From the NCBI RefSeq assembly GCF_037392515.1, contig NC_090288.1, positions 60,683,673 to 60,747,672 of the forward strand: DNA of 64,000 bases, read 5' to 3'. Positions 1-10,287 of the stretch are shown here, piece after piece (the stretch's first letter is position 1; every line of letters starts with the position of its first letter). Position numbers and translations under genes: made by a program. This DNA is from Haliotis asinina (Eukaryota; Mollusca; Gastropoda; Lepetellida; Haliotidae). Below the pieces are notes generated by a model that saw only the letters and a program-made list of their open reading frames with translations, had not been told where the DNA came from and ran no database searches.

Positions 1-84
1 GAATCATATACCATTTTTACAGCCCATACAATATATCAAGAAACATTATAAATCTAAACAGTGCACAGTATTTTCAGATTTACA

Positions 85-175
85 TTCTTTAGATAAAATA
101 CGTCATGTAAACATCCAATTTTAGTGGAAATTCTTGAATTGTACAAAAATATACTACTTGCCAATGTGACATCAT
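85..175 (+). pseudogene. LINE RNase H-region fragment
   Basis: The bases around 108-160 closely resemble the RNase H-region stretch of the LINE copy at 13.6 kb (shared words such as AACATCCA followed by GAAATT.TTGAA.TGTA). This is a short relic of the RNase H-bearing LINE family found several times in the window. There is no open frame worth translating. Confidence 0.35.
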
Positions 176-363
176 ATCCTTTGTTGGAGCCGTACGTAAC
201 TGCCATACTTTGTCTGATCACTGCCGTAGCTATACGTTCGCTTTGAGGAACGGGGCCCAGGTTTCTTGTTACTTGGCATGTTTGAAATACTTGCTAATAT
301 TTCCTGTTCTGTTATTGGTCTGAATTCCAAACTGTAATTAACTATATATAAAACCTGACGCAA
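172..363 (-). pseudogene. LINE reverse-transcriptase linker fragment
   Basis: A 63-codon minus-strand frame contains PITEQEILASISNMPSNK followed by KPGP. This is the conserved pattern just before the first RT motifs of CR1/L2-type LINEs (ITEEE-I...-NKA-GPD). The usual GPD is GPR here and the domain does not continue, so it is a relic. Its orientation is opposite to the endonuclease fragment that follows, so the two are not one insertion. Confidence 0.6.
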
Positions 364-375
364 TCATAGGTACAG

Positions 376-1895
376 AATCATGGCTCACGGGTGATATAAG
401 GAACAGTGAACTATTCCCTGAGGATTACACAGGAAATAGGAGGGACAGAGATCCACATGGAGGACTCTTCATCTGCATCAAGTCAAACTACCCCTCTTCA
501 CTAATACCGAATCCTGACGATGAAGGTGAAATCCTATGGGTTGAAGTTCAGCTCAAAGACGCCAAGAAGACGCGACTTTGTTCCTTTTATAGGCCCTCTC
601 AATTACCGAAGATGCTATCTGTCAACTGGAATCATCACTCCAACATGTGACTGGGCCTGATTACATACAACTGGCAGTAGCCGGAGATTTTAATCTGCCT
701 AATATCAACTGGGATATCATCTCCACTGTACCAGATGGATCACCTCAAAGCATACTCCATAACTTGGTAATTGACACTGTCAATAGTTACTCGCTCACTA
801 ATGTAGAGACGAGTCCAACAACCATTGGCAATAACCTAGACGTACATTTCCAGCAACAAGAGATGGGATATCTCTTGTTAAGTCTATTCAGACAGTGCCA
901 GGTATGTCTGACCATGAGATAGTAGTAGTGGATGCAGACATAAAGCCAGTAACTCACTACCAATGCCCGCAATGCGCTACTATATAAGAGAGCTGAATGG
1001 AACAAGATAAAGGACTTAGCGGTGGAACTCAGTAACAACATAATAACCACACGAACTTAGTAACAACATAATAACCACACGAACTTAGTAACAACATAAT
1101 AACCAAATCAGGTACAACCGAAAAGTTTTACGAGTGATAATAAAGGAATCAACACCGTCACCAACAACAAAATTCCATCGAAACTAAACTAATATTCTCT
1201 TGTCCCAGCCTACCATGACTCAACAAAGAAGATGATGAATGGTGAATAAGAAACACCGATTATACTAAAGCGCAAGGAACAGTGGTATGAAGGAAGACTG
1301 AGAGAACTACAAGCTGCACAAGATAAACACACAAAAACTACCACGCCAAGCTGAAAAAACAGACGCTTGAAACCAGTCTAAAAGACAATAAGAGGAAACC
1401 ATTCTGGAAATACACAAAGGTCGAGAAACAGGACAATAATGGAGTAGGCCCATTGCAGGATGGCGGCACGCTTCACTCAGACAGTCCACAGAAAGCGGAA
1501 ATACTAAACAGACAATTTCAATCAGTCCTCACCAAAGAGGTAGTCGACGAACAGATGCCACCCTTATTACATGATACTTACTCCGCAATAAAGGACTTGA
1601 ACACAGATGTAAATGGAATCGAAGCCCCAATACACAAACACAAGTCAAATAAACCAGTGGTCAGACAATTTACCAAACAGAGTCTTGCAACCATACTCCA
1701 AAGAACTCGCACTTGGTTAAACCCAAACAGTCCATAAGCAGGGGACAAGTGCTAGAAGACTGGAGAAGGGCGAACACAGTATCTAGAAAAGGTAATAGAC
1801 TCTTAGCTAGCAATTATCGTCCAGTTTCGTTTACTCGTGTCCTTGCGTGATGTTGGAACATATTATTTGTCGACATCTAATGTCACACCTTGTAG
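376..1895 (+). pseudogene. CR1-like LINE relic (endonuclease to start of RT)
   Basis: Plus-strand frames, broken by several stops and frameshifts, give an apurinic/apyrimidinic-type endonuclease: SWLTGDIRNSELFPEDY near 378-440, then HGGLFICIK, then GDFNLPNINWD near 685-715, the classic GDFN-P...W endonuclease motif. After a linker with a CAG/AAA-rich stretch, RT begins near 1812-1895 with ASNYRPVSF and a downstream IICRHLMSHL-like pattern. The sequence stops there, before the catalytic YxDD. It looks like a truncated copy of a CR1/Daphne-type element. The exact clade is uncertain. Confidence 0.65.
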
Positions 1896-2100
1896 TATTT
1901 CTTTGTTTCATAACCCCAGACTACAGATTCTTAGTGTTTTCTGCAATTTGGTAGAACAGGTATACTAAATATTGTCAATGTTTTTATTTATTATGTTACT
2001 ATGTTTTGTTCATCAGCAATGTTGTGTGTATGATAGGTTTTGGATGCCTGTCAGAGCTTTGTTTATGACTGTTGATGTCAAGGGAAGGGTGTAGTTGACA
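1896..2100. other. No recognisable feature
   Basis: AT-rich sequence following the LINE relic. No frame, RNA or repeat is evident. Confidence 0.5.
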
Positions 2101-2102
2101 GG

Positions 2103-2314
2103 GTGTTGAGTGTCCCTACTCCAGAATCTGTGATATGTGGGAAAAGAGAAGATGAGACAATCATATAGTCAACAACTAGTGGAAAGTGTTGAGTGCACCT
2201 ACTCCAGAATCTGTGATATGTGGGAAAAGAGAAGATGGGACAATCATATAGTCAACAAGTAGTGGAAAGTGTTGTGTGTACCTTCGTCAGAATCTGTGAT
2301 ATGTGGGAAAAGAG
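2103..2314. repeat. 83-bp minisatellite, about 2.5 units
   Basis: Units begin at about 2103, 2186 and 2269 (GTGTTGAGTG..., then GTGTTGTGTG), a constant 83-bp step. Each contains GTGGGAAAAGAG and CAATCATATAGTCAACAA. The array resumes at 2587 after an inserted SINE, so it predates that insertion. Confidence 0.85.
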
Positions 2315-2586
2315 TGAGTGAGTGAGTGAGTTTAGTTTTACGCCGCACTCAGCAATATTACAGCTATATGGCGGCGGTCTGTAAATAATCGAGTCTGGAC
2401 CAGACAATCCAGTGATCAACAACATGAGCATCGATCTGCGCAATTGGGAACCGATGACATGTGTCAACCAAGTCAGCGAGCCTGACCACCCGATCCCGTT
2501 AGTCGCCTCTTACGACAAGCTGAGTCGCCTTTTATGGCAAGCATGGGTTGCTGAAGGCCTATTCTACCCCGGGACCTTCACGGGTC
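2315..2586 (-). mobile_element. SINE family A, near full-length, with target-site duplication
   Basis: A 272-bp element on the minus strand. Its head is at 2586 (gacccgtgaaggtcccgg) and its tail at 2315 is (ACTC)n when read on the minus strand. It is flanked by a perfect 12-bp duplication, GTGGGAAAAGAG (2303-2314 and 2587-2598), lying inside the 83-bp minisatellite. Just before the tail it carries AATATTGCTGAGTGCGGCG, a module shared with SINE family B. I see no clear tRNA A/B boxes in this family, so the head's origin is open. Confidence 0.85.
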
Positions 2587-2658
2587 GTGGGAAAAGAGAA
2601 CATGAGACAATCATATAGTCAACAAGTAGTGGAAGGTGTTGTGTGTACCTACTCCAGA

Positions 2659-2832
2659 GTTCAACAACATGAGCATCGATCTGCACAAGTGGGAACCGAT
2701 GACATGTGTGAACCAAGTCAGCGAGCCTGATCACCCGATCCCGTTAGTCGCCTCTTATGATACGCATGATCGCCTTTTGTGGCAAGCATGGGTTGCTGAA
2801 GGCCTGTTCTAGCCCGGGACCTTCACGGGTGA
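2659..2832 (-). mobile_element. SINE family A, 3'-truncated copy
   Basis: The head half of the same SINE (cccgtgaaggtcccgggc on the minus strand at about 2830, ending in the TGTTGTTGA region near 2660). It lacks the tail and joins directly to a minisatellite remnant (2587-2658). Confidence 0.75.
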
Positions 2833-3937
2833 CTCAGTTAGAGGCTGAAAGTCAGCGATTATATGTTGCTTGCTTCTTATTGGGCAGACTTCCATAACTA
2901 TGCGGTACTTTGTCGTCGACGAAGGCAGGAATGGTGTATGTTTGTGCAAAAAGTATAACAAACAAAAATCCTGTCCTGGGACGACACCGAACGAGAAGAC
3001 CCCGTTCAACGCCTGAGCGATGTTTCGTTGACAAACCATCCTTTGTGCAAGATTACACCTTTTGCCTGACCCAATTTTTACATAATCGTCACGCTCCGGT
3101 CAGTTTTAGACCGGAGCGCTCCGGTCAGTCTCAACACACGGCGGGTTATGTCTGTCGGTTGATCATGCCACGTGCATGAAAAACTTTCCTGACAGAATTC
3201 GTTAGTATTGTGACCTATACCATGGTTTTATATTGTGCATTGTCCTAATAGCGCTGCTAGTTTTAACTTTACGGGCTTATTTGAACAGTGATAGTCTAGT
3301 TGTTTTACTGTTCTTCGACGACAGGTATTATATTGAATACACAGTGCCATGTAGAAAGGGGTGAAATGTAACATATGTTATATTAGGCATTACACTTTCT
3401 TAACAAAGTACAGAGTCTATTACTCTTGGTGGGTTGGTCCAATGCGGGATTCGAACCCACATATCAAAGTCATACACCAGACATTTTATTTGTGACATCT
3501 GTCAAGATGTGACTTAATTATTGCCGATGTTGTATAACTCCACACTGAGCAATATTCATGGTATAAGCTGTGATCAACAGCATGAGCATCTCAAAAGCGT
3601 TTGCCAGCATATCCACTATGACACCTGTCTCCAGCGTCAATTGCAACTAACTGTTACTCAATAAATGGTTGTGAGTATACATTCCAACATGTCGAAAACC
3701 GAAAAAAGGGATGACAAAAGTCCCCTACTGTCGAGATGCCTGGTAAATTCGAGGTTAATAACTTATTTGAAGTCAATAAAGTCAAGAAACTACGATATGT
3801 TTGTTCTGTTTCTAGAATGCGGAAAACAGATCCAATCTCAGGTTCTCTCCACTAATTGCCTGAAGGTTCCACTTGAGGTTTCCGCTCACAGGACATTGAA
3901 TGGTGGCTGATTCCGCTCATCACATTATCGGCCAGAA
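2833..3937. other. No gene seen; tRNA-like B-box remnant near 3445
   Basis: About 1.1 kb without a supported gene. At 3080-3130 there is a short repeat of GACCGGAGCGCTCCGGTCAG, a near-palindrome. Near 3440-3460 the minus strand reads GGGTTCGAATCCCGCATTGG, a pol III B-box-like sequence that suggests a decayed tRNA-derived SINE. A weak SINE A remnant lies near 3535-3595. Confidence 0.4.
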
Positions 3938-4235
3938 GAAAAATAGGCGATATCGCGACAAAGCGATAGTACAAGACGATGCTGCGATATGGCGACACGA
4001 CATAGCGATATAGCGATAACAAGACACGTAACGACGATAGCGCCATACGGAATGGCGATAACACCGACTTGTAAAGGCGAAACGGCGATAATTGCGATAT
4101 GGCTGTAATGCAATATATACAGGCGATATTGCGACATAACGGCATGACGATATAGCGATACTGCGATAAAGCAAAATGGCTACGCGACATGGCGATACAG
4201 CGATTTTGCGATATGGTGATAAAGGGATATATTCG
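3938..4235. repeat. Degenerate GCGATA-rich tandem repeat
   Basis: About 300 bp built from short, diverged words around GCGATA / GGCGATAT / AGCGATA, giving several meaningless open frames rich in Ser, Tyr and Arg on the minus strand. It is a degenerate minisatellite. It abuts a SINE A fragment. Confidence 0.75.
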
Positions 4236-4236
4236 A

Positions 4237-4442
4237 GTAAATAATCGAGTCTGGACCAGACAATGCAGTGATCAACAACATGAGCATCGATCTGCGCAAC
4301 TAGGAACCGATGACATGTGTCAACCAAGTCAGCAAGTCTGACCACCCGATCCCGTTAGTCGCCTCTTACGACACGCATGGTCGCCTTTCATGGCAAGCAT
4401 GGGTTGCTGAAGACCTATTCTACCCCGGGACCTTCACGGGTC
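4237..4442 (-). mobile_element. SINE family A fragment
   Basis: Matches the head two-thirds of SINE A from GTAAATAATCGAGTCTGGAC (4237) to CTTCACGGGTC (about 4442). The tail module is missing. Confidence 0.8.
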
Positions 4443-4630
4443 GATATGTTCTTACGTTAGTTATCTTGCTATGCTTGTAACAGAAAGTTTCAGCAAAGCT
4501 TTCTATTCCTTAAGGGAGAGAAGGTAATGGGAGTGTATTTTCTGTACATTGTATTATTGATTAAGTGGTAATTATTATTGGGTCACAATGTTTAGGGTTT
4601 TGAGTGATTGCTATTATGGGTCGCATCATA

Positions 4631-5465
4631 CGAGGGGATATCAAAATGTTTTGAGCCTTCCATATTCATACTTGACAAAAAGTAATAGGCAGTGCACCTA
4701 ACGTATATTAGTGTCCTAGCTACACATTCCCGGTAGGATCACATAGCTGGATGCATTTCTTCAATGGCAGTGATTTGTAGAAGAGATATATCCCCTAGTG
4801 AATGTTAAAAATGGACAAGGTTGAATATAGAGCAGTAATAAAGTTTCTTGTCCCGGAGGGCAACACGTCCAAGCAGGTTGAAGAGCGACTCTCTGTTGTT
4901 TACAAGGAGTCTTCCTCTTCTGCTGCAACCATCAAATGTTGGGTGAAAGAGTTCCAGCGAGGAAGAGAGAGCTTAGATGATGACCCCCGTCCAGGACGAC
5001 CCTCAACCAGTACCACCCAAGCAAACATTGACACTGTGCATCAACCAGTGATGGGAAATCGTCGTATCACCCTGCACGAGTTAGAAGATGCAACCGGGCT
5101 CTCATATGGATCCATTCACAGCATACTCCATGACAATCTCCACATATCCAAGGTGTGTGCACGATTTTACCTCACTCTCCCCATTCACCAAACCTAGCCC
5201 CTAGCGACTTCCACCTCTTTCCTCGACTGAAAAAACACATCCGGGGGCCGGAAATTTCAGGATGATGATGAGCTTATCACTTCTCTGGAGGTTTTTTTTA
5301 AGGGGACCAAGATATGGAGTTCTTCAGATCAGGACGGAGCAATTGGCATACCAGATGGGAGAAGTGTGTGAAGTTGGAAGGGGACTATGTTGAAAAATAT
5401 AGCAGTATGAATTCCAAAATCTTGCGTTTTCAGGGCGAGGCTCAAAACTTTTTGGTATCTCCTCG
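4631..5465 (+). mobile_element. mariner element, internally deleted, with both terminal repeats
   Basis: The left end CGAGGGGATATCAAAATG (4631) and the right end, read inverted from 5465 as CGAGGAGATACCAAAAAG, are imperfect terminal inverted repeats of about 28 bp sharing GTTTTGAGCC. A TA precedes the left end; the right flank is TC, so the TA target duplication is lost or mutated. Inside is a truncated transposase gene. The length (835 bp) is well short of the usual roughly 1.3 kb, consistent with a deletion of the catalytic core. Confidence 0.85.
4802..5197 (+). pseudogene. mariner transposase, N-terminal DNA-binding part
   Basis: A 131-codon frame. Residues about 4-115 are the paired helix-turn-helix region of mariner transposases (YRAVIKFLVPEGNTSKQVEE, then TIKCWVKEFQRGRESLDDDP and RPGRPSTS, the HTH-2 linker). 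The frame then jumps to a C-terminal motif near 5178-5240: the next frame gives HSPNLAPSDFHLFPRLKKHI, the mariner signature around the third catalytic Asp. The intervening DDE core (first two Asp residues) is gone, so the protein cannot be active. Confidence 0.85.
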
Positions 5466-5469
5466 TCTC

Positions 5470-6048
5470 GTATTTTGGCAGCAGGCTTGAAGGTAGCACT
5501 TAAGAGTTAGCCCTCTTTGAGTATGTGTTTTGATTAATTGTGGGAGACTACAAGAAAATTCTACATTACTGGCGATGCTGGCACATGTGGTCAAATATTC
5601 AAGAATCGGTGACTGTGTATATAAAGGCTGGTTATTGTGTTGACGACATGCACACACAAACGGTTAATTGGAGTAAATCATTCGCCTACCAGCCTGCCCG
5701 CCTCTCTGTCAGCGCTTGACCTACATAACCGCTGCCTGGCCGCTCGCCGTGTTACATTCAGTATAATTGTTTCTCACTCTAAATATCAAACCAAGACTTG
5801 AGTTGATATTATATTACTGATCATGATCCATTACTTTAGACTTAGTTGCTTTGTACATGAATCCTCTATTGTGAATGTATGTATCCTGCTATTTGACTGC
5901 GTAATACATCATACTGAAAGTGTTAGACTTGTCAGTGTTATATGTTGCTGGTTCTGAGGGGATTTCTTATACCTTTTGTCACGGTAAATATTTAACGGTA
6001 ACAAAATATGTTAGTGTGAGGTCAGCTAGTGGCCTCAACGTCTGCCAA
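5470..6048. other. No gene seen; copy of a dispersed repeat
   Basis: About 580 bp without a supported gene. The stretch near 5820-5985 (CATTACTTTAGACTT...GAGGGGATTTCTTA) recurs in similar form at 54575-54735, so part of it is a dispersed repeat of unknown class. Confidence 0.5.
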
Positions 6049-6288
6049 GGAGTGAGTGAGTTCAGTTTTACGCCGCACTCAGCAATATCCCAGCTATATG
6101 GCGGCGGTCTGTAAATAATCGAGTCTGGACCAGACAATCCAGTGATCAACAACATGAGCATCGATCTGCGCAATTGGGAACGGATGACATCTTTCAACCA
6201 AGTCAGCGAACCTGACCAGCATAGTCGCCTTTTATGGCAAGCATGGTTTGCTGAAGGCATATTCTACCCCGGGACCTTCACGGGGCGT
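6049..6288 (-). mobile_element. SINE family A with a small internal deletion
   Basis: Nearly complete minus-strand SINE A, from the (GTGA)n side at 6049 to CCTTCACGGGGCG at 6288. A roughly 28-bp segment corresponding to CACCCGATCCCG...TTACGACAAG is missing near 6215. Confidence 0.85.
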
Positions 6289-6340
6289 CATCAGTATGAA
6301 ACTTTTAAACTAGAAATAAAAAGACAATGTAAAACAGGCT

Positions 6341-6480
6341 TTAGATTGTCAACAACTGAAGGTAGATCACCATACTAGGGACCGTGGGCTACATGTGCTA
6401 CTAGCATGGTCCCTAGCTGGATTTACACAATCCCTTCAGCTGTTAACAATTTAGTTACATTTAGCCATATGTTAAAAGAC
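6341..6480 (-). mobile_element. LINE 3'-UTR fragment
   Basis: On the minus strand it matches the 3'-UTR found downstream of the RNase H-type LINE copies at 14.3, 19.1 and 51.5 kb (GCTGAAGGGATTGTGTAAAT, then CTAGGGACCATG). Probably the 3' portion of the same minus-strand LINE as 6756-7337, now separated by a SINE. Confidence 0.65.
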
Positions 6481-6527
6481 ACATGTTCTATGATTAATTT
6501 ATTTGGAATGTTTTAATTTATTTGGAA

Positions 6528-6755
6528 TGTTTTACGCTGTACTCAGCAATATTCCAGTTACATGGCGGTGGTCTGGACCAGACAATCCAGTGATCAACAA
6601 CATGAGCAATTGGGAACCGATGACACATGACAACCAAATCAGTAAGCCTGACCACCCTATTCCGTTAGCTGCCTCTTACGACAAGCATTGTCGCCTTTTA
6701 CGGAAAGCATGGGTTGCTGAATCTCTATTGTAAACCAGGACATCCACAGGTCCCA
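6528..6755 (-). mobile_element. SINE family A, diverged
   Basis: TTTTACGCTGTACTCAGCAATATTCC at the tail side and GGACATCCACAGGTCCC at the head side mark a diverged copy that splits the minus-strand LINE. Confidence 0.75.
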
Positions 6756-7337
6756 ACTGCCACGGAGGAAGAGAAAGAATACGGGAAGGAGATATATTAT
6801 TGAGATCAATTCCAGCACCAGTAAGTAAAGTTTGACTCTTAGTCCTACTGACTAGAAAAGAGAAGGTCATTTGTTGTACAGATCCTCATAAAGAGGATTA
6901 AAACACAGCTAATGGCAGGGTTAGACTCATGAGAATATGGTTTTGTTATATACTGTAAGCAGAGTTTTATACGTCGTTGGCTAAGAGATGGCTCATCGGC
7001 CTCAGTGCAGAGGCTGTCAATAGGAGAAGTATCAAGACAAAGTCTTAGACCTTGGTGATGAATAGAATCAAGTATTCTGAGGTTGCTTTTACAGGCTCCA
7101 CCATATACGATGGAACCATAATCAAATTTCAAAGTCCCCTCCCCACTTTGAATTAGAAACTACTTTCAGTAAATCTAGTGCCTTCAGGCATCTTTTTTTA
7201 AGCATTTGATATATGGTAAAAAGAGTCAGAGGAGAGTCATAAATAAGTCCCATGAACTTGGCTTCCTTTACAACTTTGATGGCTGCTGGTTGAGAGTCGA
7301 ACACCCACTCTCCATTATTCTCTGAGATCTTTGGCAT
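6756..7337 (-). pseudogene. LINE ORF2 C-terminal (post-RT) fragment
   Basis: The minus strand read from 7337 downward gives a frame with EAKFMGLIYDSPLTLFTIYQ, then KKRCLKALDLLKVVSNSKWG, then after a frameshift KFDYGSIVYGGACKSNLRIL and DEPSLSQRRIKLCLQYITK. It ends with ISPSRILSLPPWQLG, also found in the plus-strand copy at about 13.27 kb. This is the thumb/connection region of I/Nimb- or jockey-type LINE polymerases. It is interrupted by at least one frameshift and is non-functional. Confidence 0.75.
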
Positions 7338-8040
7338 TGGTCATGGGCCTGCGTCTCACTAGGCAAACTGGTGCACGGTCATCACTGGGAGTGGTCTTTC
7401 CCGGCCTTCCTGATGGGGTGGAGGCTCAACGTTTGGCGTGGTCTAATCAAAGGCAAAATCACAATCTGGCACAGGATCCATTGTTCCAATTAAAGCGGTT
7501 TTCTTCTTTGTGCTTCTGTTGGCCGTTGGCGAGTTTGGAGGAGTAATGAGGCTTATCAGCAGCGGATGATCCATGCAGCTTAACTCTTTGGCGATGACTC
7601 TTTAATGTTGTGGGGGTGCATCTCCTATGACTGTAAAGTGAATCTTATCACCCTTCAAGGGACACTCATTTGTCAGAGATACCAACAGGAAGTACTGGAA
7701 GCTGCTGTTGTCCTGCATTTTGATAACCACTTCTGTCAGACTGCCAGTATTTTTGGACGATAATGCTAGGCTCCATCGTTCCAGAGCTGTTATCGCATAC
7801 TTGCAGAACAACACAGATGACAGATTACCATGGCCTGCAAGAAGACCTGATCTCAACCAACTGAGCATTTATGGGACCATCTGGGGCGTCAAGTTCAAGT
7901 AAGGGACCCACCTGTTCAAAATCTACAGGAATTAGCTTAGGCTCTTCATGAGGAATGGCAGAGAATTCTTATGATGCGCATTAGGCATTTGGGTTGCAGC
8001 AGTTATCCTTGCGAGGGAAGGATACACTAAATACTGATGT
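7338..8040 (+). pseudogene. Tc1-like transposase relic
   Basis: Across several frames the plus strand shows the Tc1 catalytic region. RLAWSNQRQNHN lies near 7430-7465. Then come a degraded GG-SVMLWG-type segment near 7605-7640, VFLDDNARLHRS near 7750 (the DNA-H-R motif with the second Asp), and LPWPARRPDLNQLSIYGTIW near 7828-7890, corresponding to the usual WP-SPDLNPIEH-WD. The final Glu-containing motif has changed. At least three frameshifts are present. Confidence 0.75.
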
Positions 8041-8369
8041 CACAATTACTGCTGGCTTAGGATTGCACAGAGAACGTTGTTTGAGAACTTTTTGTACGTT
8101 GGAGCACAGACATTGTCTGTGTGACCATAGTTTTGGACATGATTATTGCTAACGTTTTTAGTGCCCCTATTTGATCCTTCAAAAAATACAGGCGAAAGTA
8201 GCAGTAGTGCTGGTAGTTGATGGATTGACACTTTAGATGGTTCAGTTAATGAAATTATAACCATGTGTTTGGTTTCCATATCATGAATGACCGGTGTGTT
8301 GTGTTAAACACAATCTTATTGCATGAAAATGGATGGTGCTTAATTAATGCCCATGTGTATATATTCAAA
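8041..8369. other. No recognisable feature
   Basis: About 330 bp between the Tc1 relic and the following LINE tail. No frame or repeat that I can support. Confidence 0.5.
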
Positions 8370-8822
8370 GACAAATATACATGATATATAATCTTTTCTG
8401 ACTCTCTTGCCCAGGCAATTAAAAATATTACTTGTAAACATCCACTTTTAATAGAATTGTTTGAAGTATATCATGATCTTGCTAATGGCCAATTTGACAA
8501 AATCTTTTGTTGTTTATCTAGCCATGTTGGTATTTCTGTGAACACAATGGCTTCTAAGGCAACACTCAACAAATCTGTGACATCACTTCTTGTTGGCAAT
8601 TTATAGCCCATTTTATATTGTATTGTTCTCTATAGTTAAACTGGTTTGGATCGAATTACTAGTTTTACATTCTTCTCTATGATATTCTAGTTAGTTTTAC
8701 TGTCCTTCCTTGGCAGGTTTTTAGAATGTACCATTAATTGCTATGTATTTTTATAATTAATCGTTCTCGTGATGATATGGCTGAAACATTGCCGATGTGT
8801 CAAAAAACTTAAACTCACTCAG
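8370..8822 (+). mobile_element. 5'-truncated RNase H-type LINE (end of ORF2 plus 3'-UTR)
   Basis: The first 230 bp translate as the end of the RNase H domain (IIFSDSLAQAIKNITCKHPL, later SHVGISVNTMASKATLNKS), closely matching the copy at 13.55-13.77 kb. It is followed by the LINE 3'-UTR and the terminal GATATGGCTGAAACATTGCC / GATGTG...ACTCACTC signature. It looks like an ordinary 5'-truncated insertion. Confidence 0.8.
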
Positions 8823-8829
8823 AGCGTGT

Positions 8830-9192
8830 GTAGTTCACTAAACCCTTTCTATACCCCCCCATGTGTATGCCGCAACATGGCTCAGTCCTGCATTTCTTGT
8901 CACAAATCTTGGATTTCCCCATAAGCAAACATTGGCAATGATACAGACTACAACGAGAGCAAATGAAGATCAGCTCCCGATCTTGCTGTCCCTTGAAACT
9001 GTATAATACTGAGAGAGAGTAGGTTCATCGAGGAGGTGTTTGAGTTGTTGGCCAGTTAGCAGTAGTATTCTTGCAAAGCGTCGTCAACTTTTTTGAAAGT
9101 TCGGAGGTTGTGGTTTTCGCTTTGTTTGTTGATGAAATCGAGCCTCCTCATAGGTTTTTTACCACACAGCTTGCACGACATGTAGTTGCTCC
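8830..9192 (-). pseudogene. Cys-rich small reading frames (relic, unknown)
   Basis: On the minus strand a short frame starts at 9182 with MSCKLCGKKPMRRLDFINK and runs to a TAA after QEYYC. Beyond a frameshift comes a strongly Cys-rich stretch between about 8965 and 8850 (DRELIFICSRCSLYHCQC and KSKICDKKCRTEPCCG). The CxxC pairs suggest a zinc-binding protein. It lies immediately downstream of two other minus-strand relic frames and may have been the third gene of one unit. I do not recognise the family. Confidence 0.35.
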
Positions 9193-9244
9193 ACGATCAA
9201 ATTGTGACACTTTCGTTCAGCTTCTATCTTCATTTGACGTTTAT

Positions 9245-9512
9245 AATCAGGAGAAAAGGTAATTGCTCCCGGAAAATGCCAGGGCATTCACTAAAGCCAC
9301 GCCGACGATCATAGCGGTCGTAGCCATTTTCTGTATATATTTTCTTCACCATATTTTTTATTATAATTCCTTGTCTTACGAAAACGTACTTGGTGGCCAT
9401 TGCCTTTTCTACCAGCAGCAACTCGTTTAGCATTCTTCTCCTTGGTAACTTGGGTGGTCATTTCTCTCTGAGAATCTCCAGATTCTCTTCCTGAACAGTA
9501 TCCATCTTGTAT
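9245..9512 (-). pseudogene. Basic/membrane small-protein relic, possibly Polinton-associated
   Basis: The minus strand gives MTTQVTKEKNAKRVAAGRKG from about 9462, then a basic Lys/Arg/Tyr-rich stretch to WLRPL-stop. After a frameshift comes ATTAMIVGVALVNALAFSGS, a hydrophobic segment long enough to cross a membrane. The KN-KRVAAG-K pattern resembles small basic proteins I associate, from memory only, with Polinton/Maverick-like elements of marine invertebrates. Frameshifts make it a relic. The N-terminal extension by another frame (DSQRE...) is uncertain. Confidence 0.4.
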
Positions 9513-9555
9513 AATAACATTATTCTTTTTTTCTTTTTTTTAAATTGACAATGCT

Positions 9556-9940
9556 TTACCGTGATGATTACCGCCATCATGGGGGTTAAAAACATACCGT
9601 ACTTGTGGTATAGAGAACAGCTGATGGTGCTCAAAGCGTTTTTGATGAACAGATCTTTCTTGAGGCCTTCCCACAGTTAAAGCTGATACTCCAGCGGAGC
9701 AGGGAGAAAGTATGATGATATGCCGGTGTAAATTTGGGTCATGACCGATCCTATAGTTTTTGTCATCTCAACACCGAGCCAGGCTTCATACCTGGTGTAC
9801 AGTTTCTCAATTTCTTAGGCAGGCATTTTCTGAATTTTCTCAGTCATGACGTCAACGCTGACCAAGTATTGTTTGGCTTTGCTGCTGACTGTGAGAGCTG
9901 TCAGTCTATCCCATTTTGGCTTTACTTTTATCTTCCTCCA
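9556..9940 (-). pseudogene. EIEKLYTRYEA-type protein relic, possibly Polinton-associated
   Basis: One minus-strand frame from about 9905 to 9556 reads through two stops: RLTALTVSSKAKQYLVSV, then after a TAA EIEKLYTRYEAWLGVEMTKT, IGSVMTQIYTGISSYFLPAP, and after another TAA KKDLFIKNALSTISCSLYHK with YGMFLTPMMAVIITVKH. The frame and composition are coherent across both stops, which argues for a real but decayed gene of about 125 residues. I associate the pattern E-EKLY-RYE--LG--M-KT...F---AL----CELY-R-G--L-P with small proteins of invertebrate Polinton-like elements. This is memory, not a search. Confidence 0.4.
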
Positions 9941-10083
9941 CTGCCATTTGGGAAAGCAGTTACTTGCACTTGATCTCATAATGTAACAAATAATTTTAAT
10001 TCAACAAAACAATTTGACCAGCAATTCTGCAGGGCATGCTTATTGATTTCCAAAAGTGGTAGCTAAATTAGGGTTCAGTAGGA

Positions 10084-10287
10084 AAGTATACTACTTTACG
10101 GATGCCAACTTCTTTATTTCTTTGATGCGACGTTTCGGTATAGCTTCTTATACTGTTTTCAAGCAAGAGTAAGGCAACACAGCAAAGAACCGGCTTTACT
10201 CTTGTTTGAAAACAAATATAAGAAGCTATACCGAAACGTCGCATCATAGAAATAAAGAAGTTGTCATCCGTAAAGTATTATACTTTT
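10084..10287. mobile_element. Foldback (long-hairpin) element
   Basis: The left arm 10084-10172 and right arm 10195-10287 are inverted copies of about 90 bp with few mismatches. The left arm contains GATGCGACGTTTCGGTATAG and the right arm its reverse complement. The loop is only about 22 bp. Transcribed RNA would form a long near-perfect hairpin. It is most likely a foldback MITE. No clear target duplication was seen. Confidence 0.8.
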
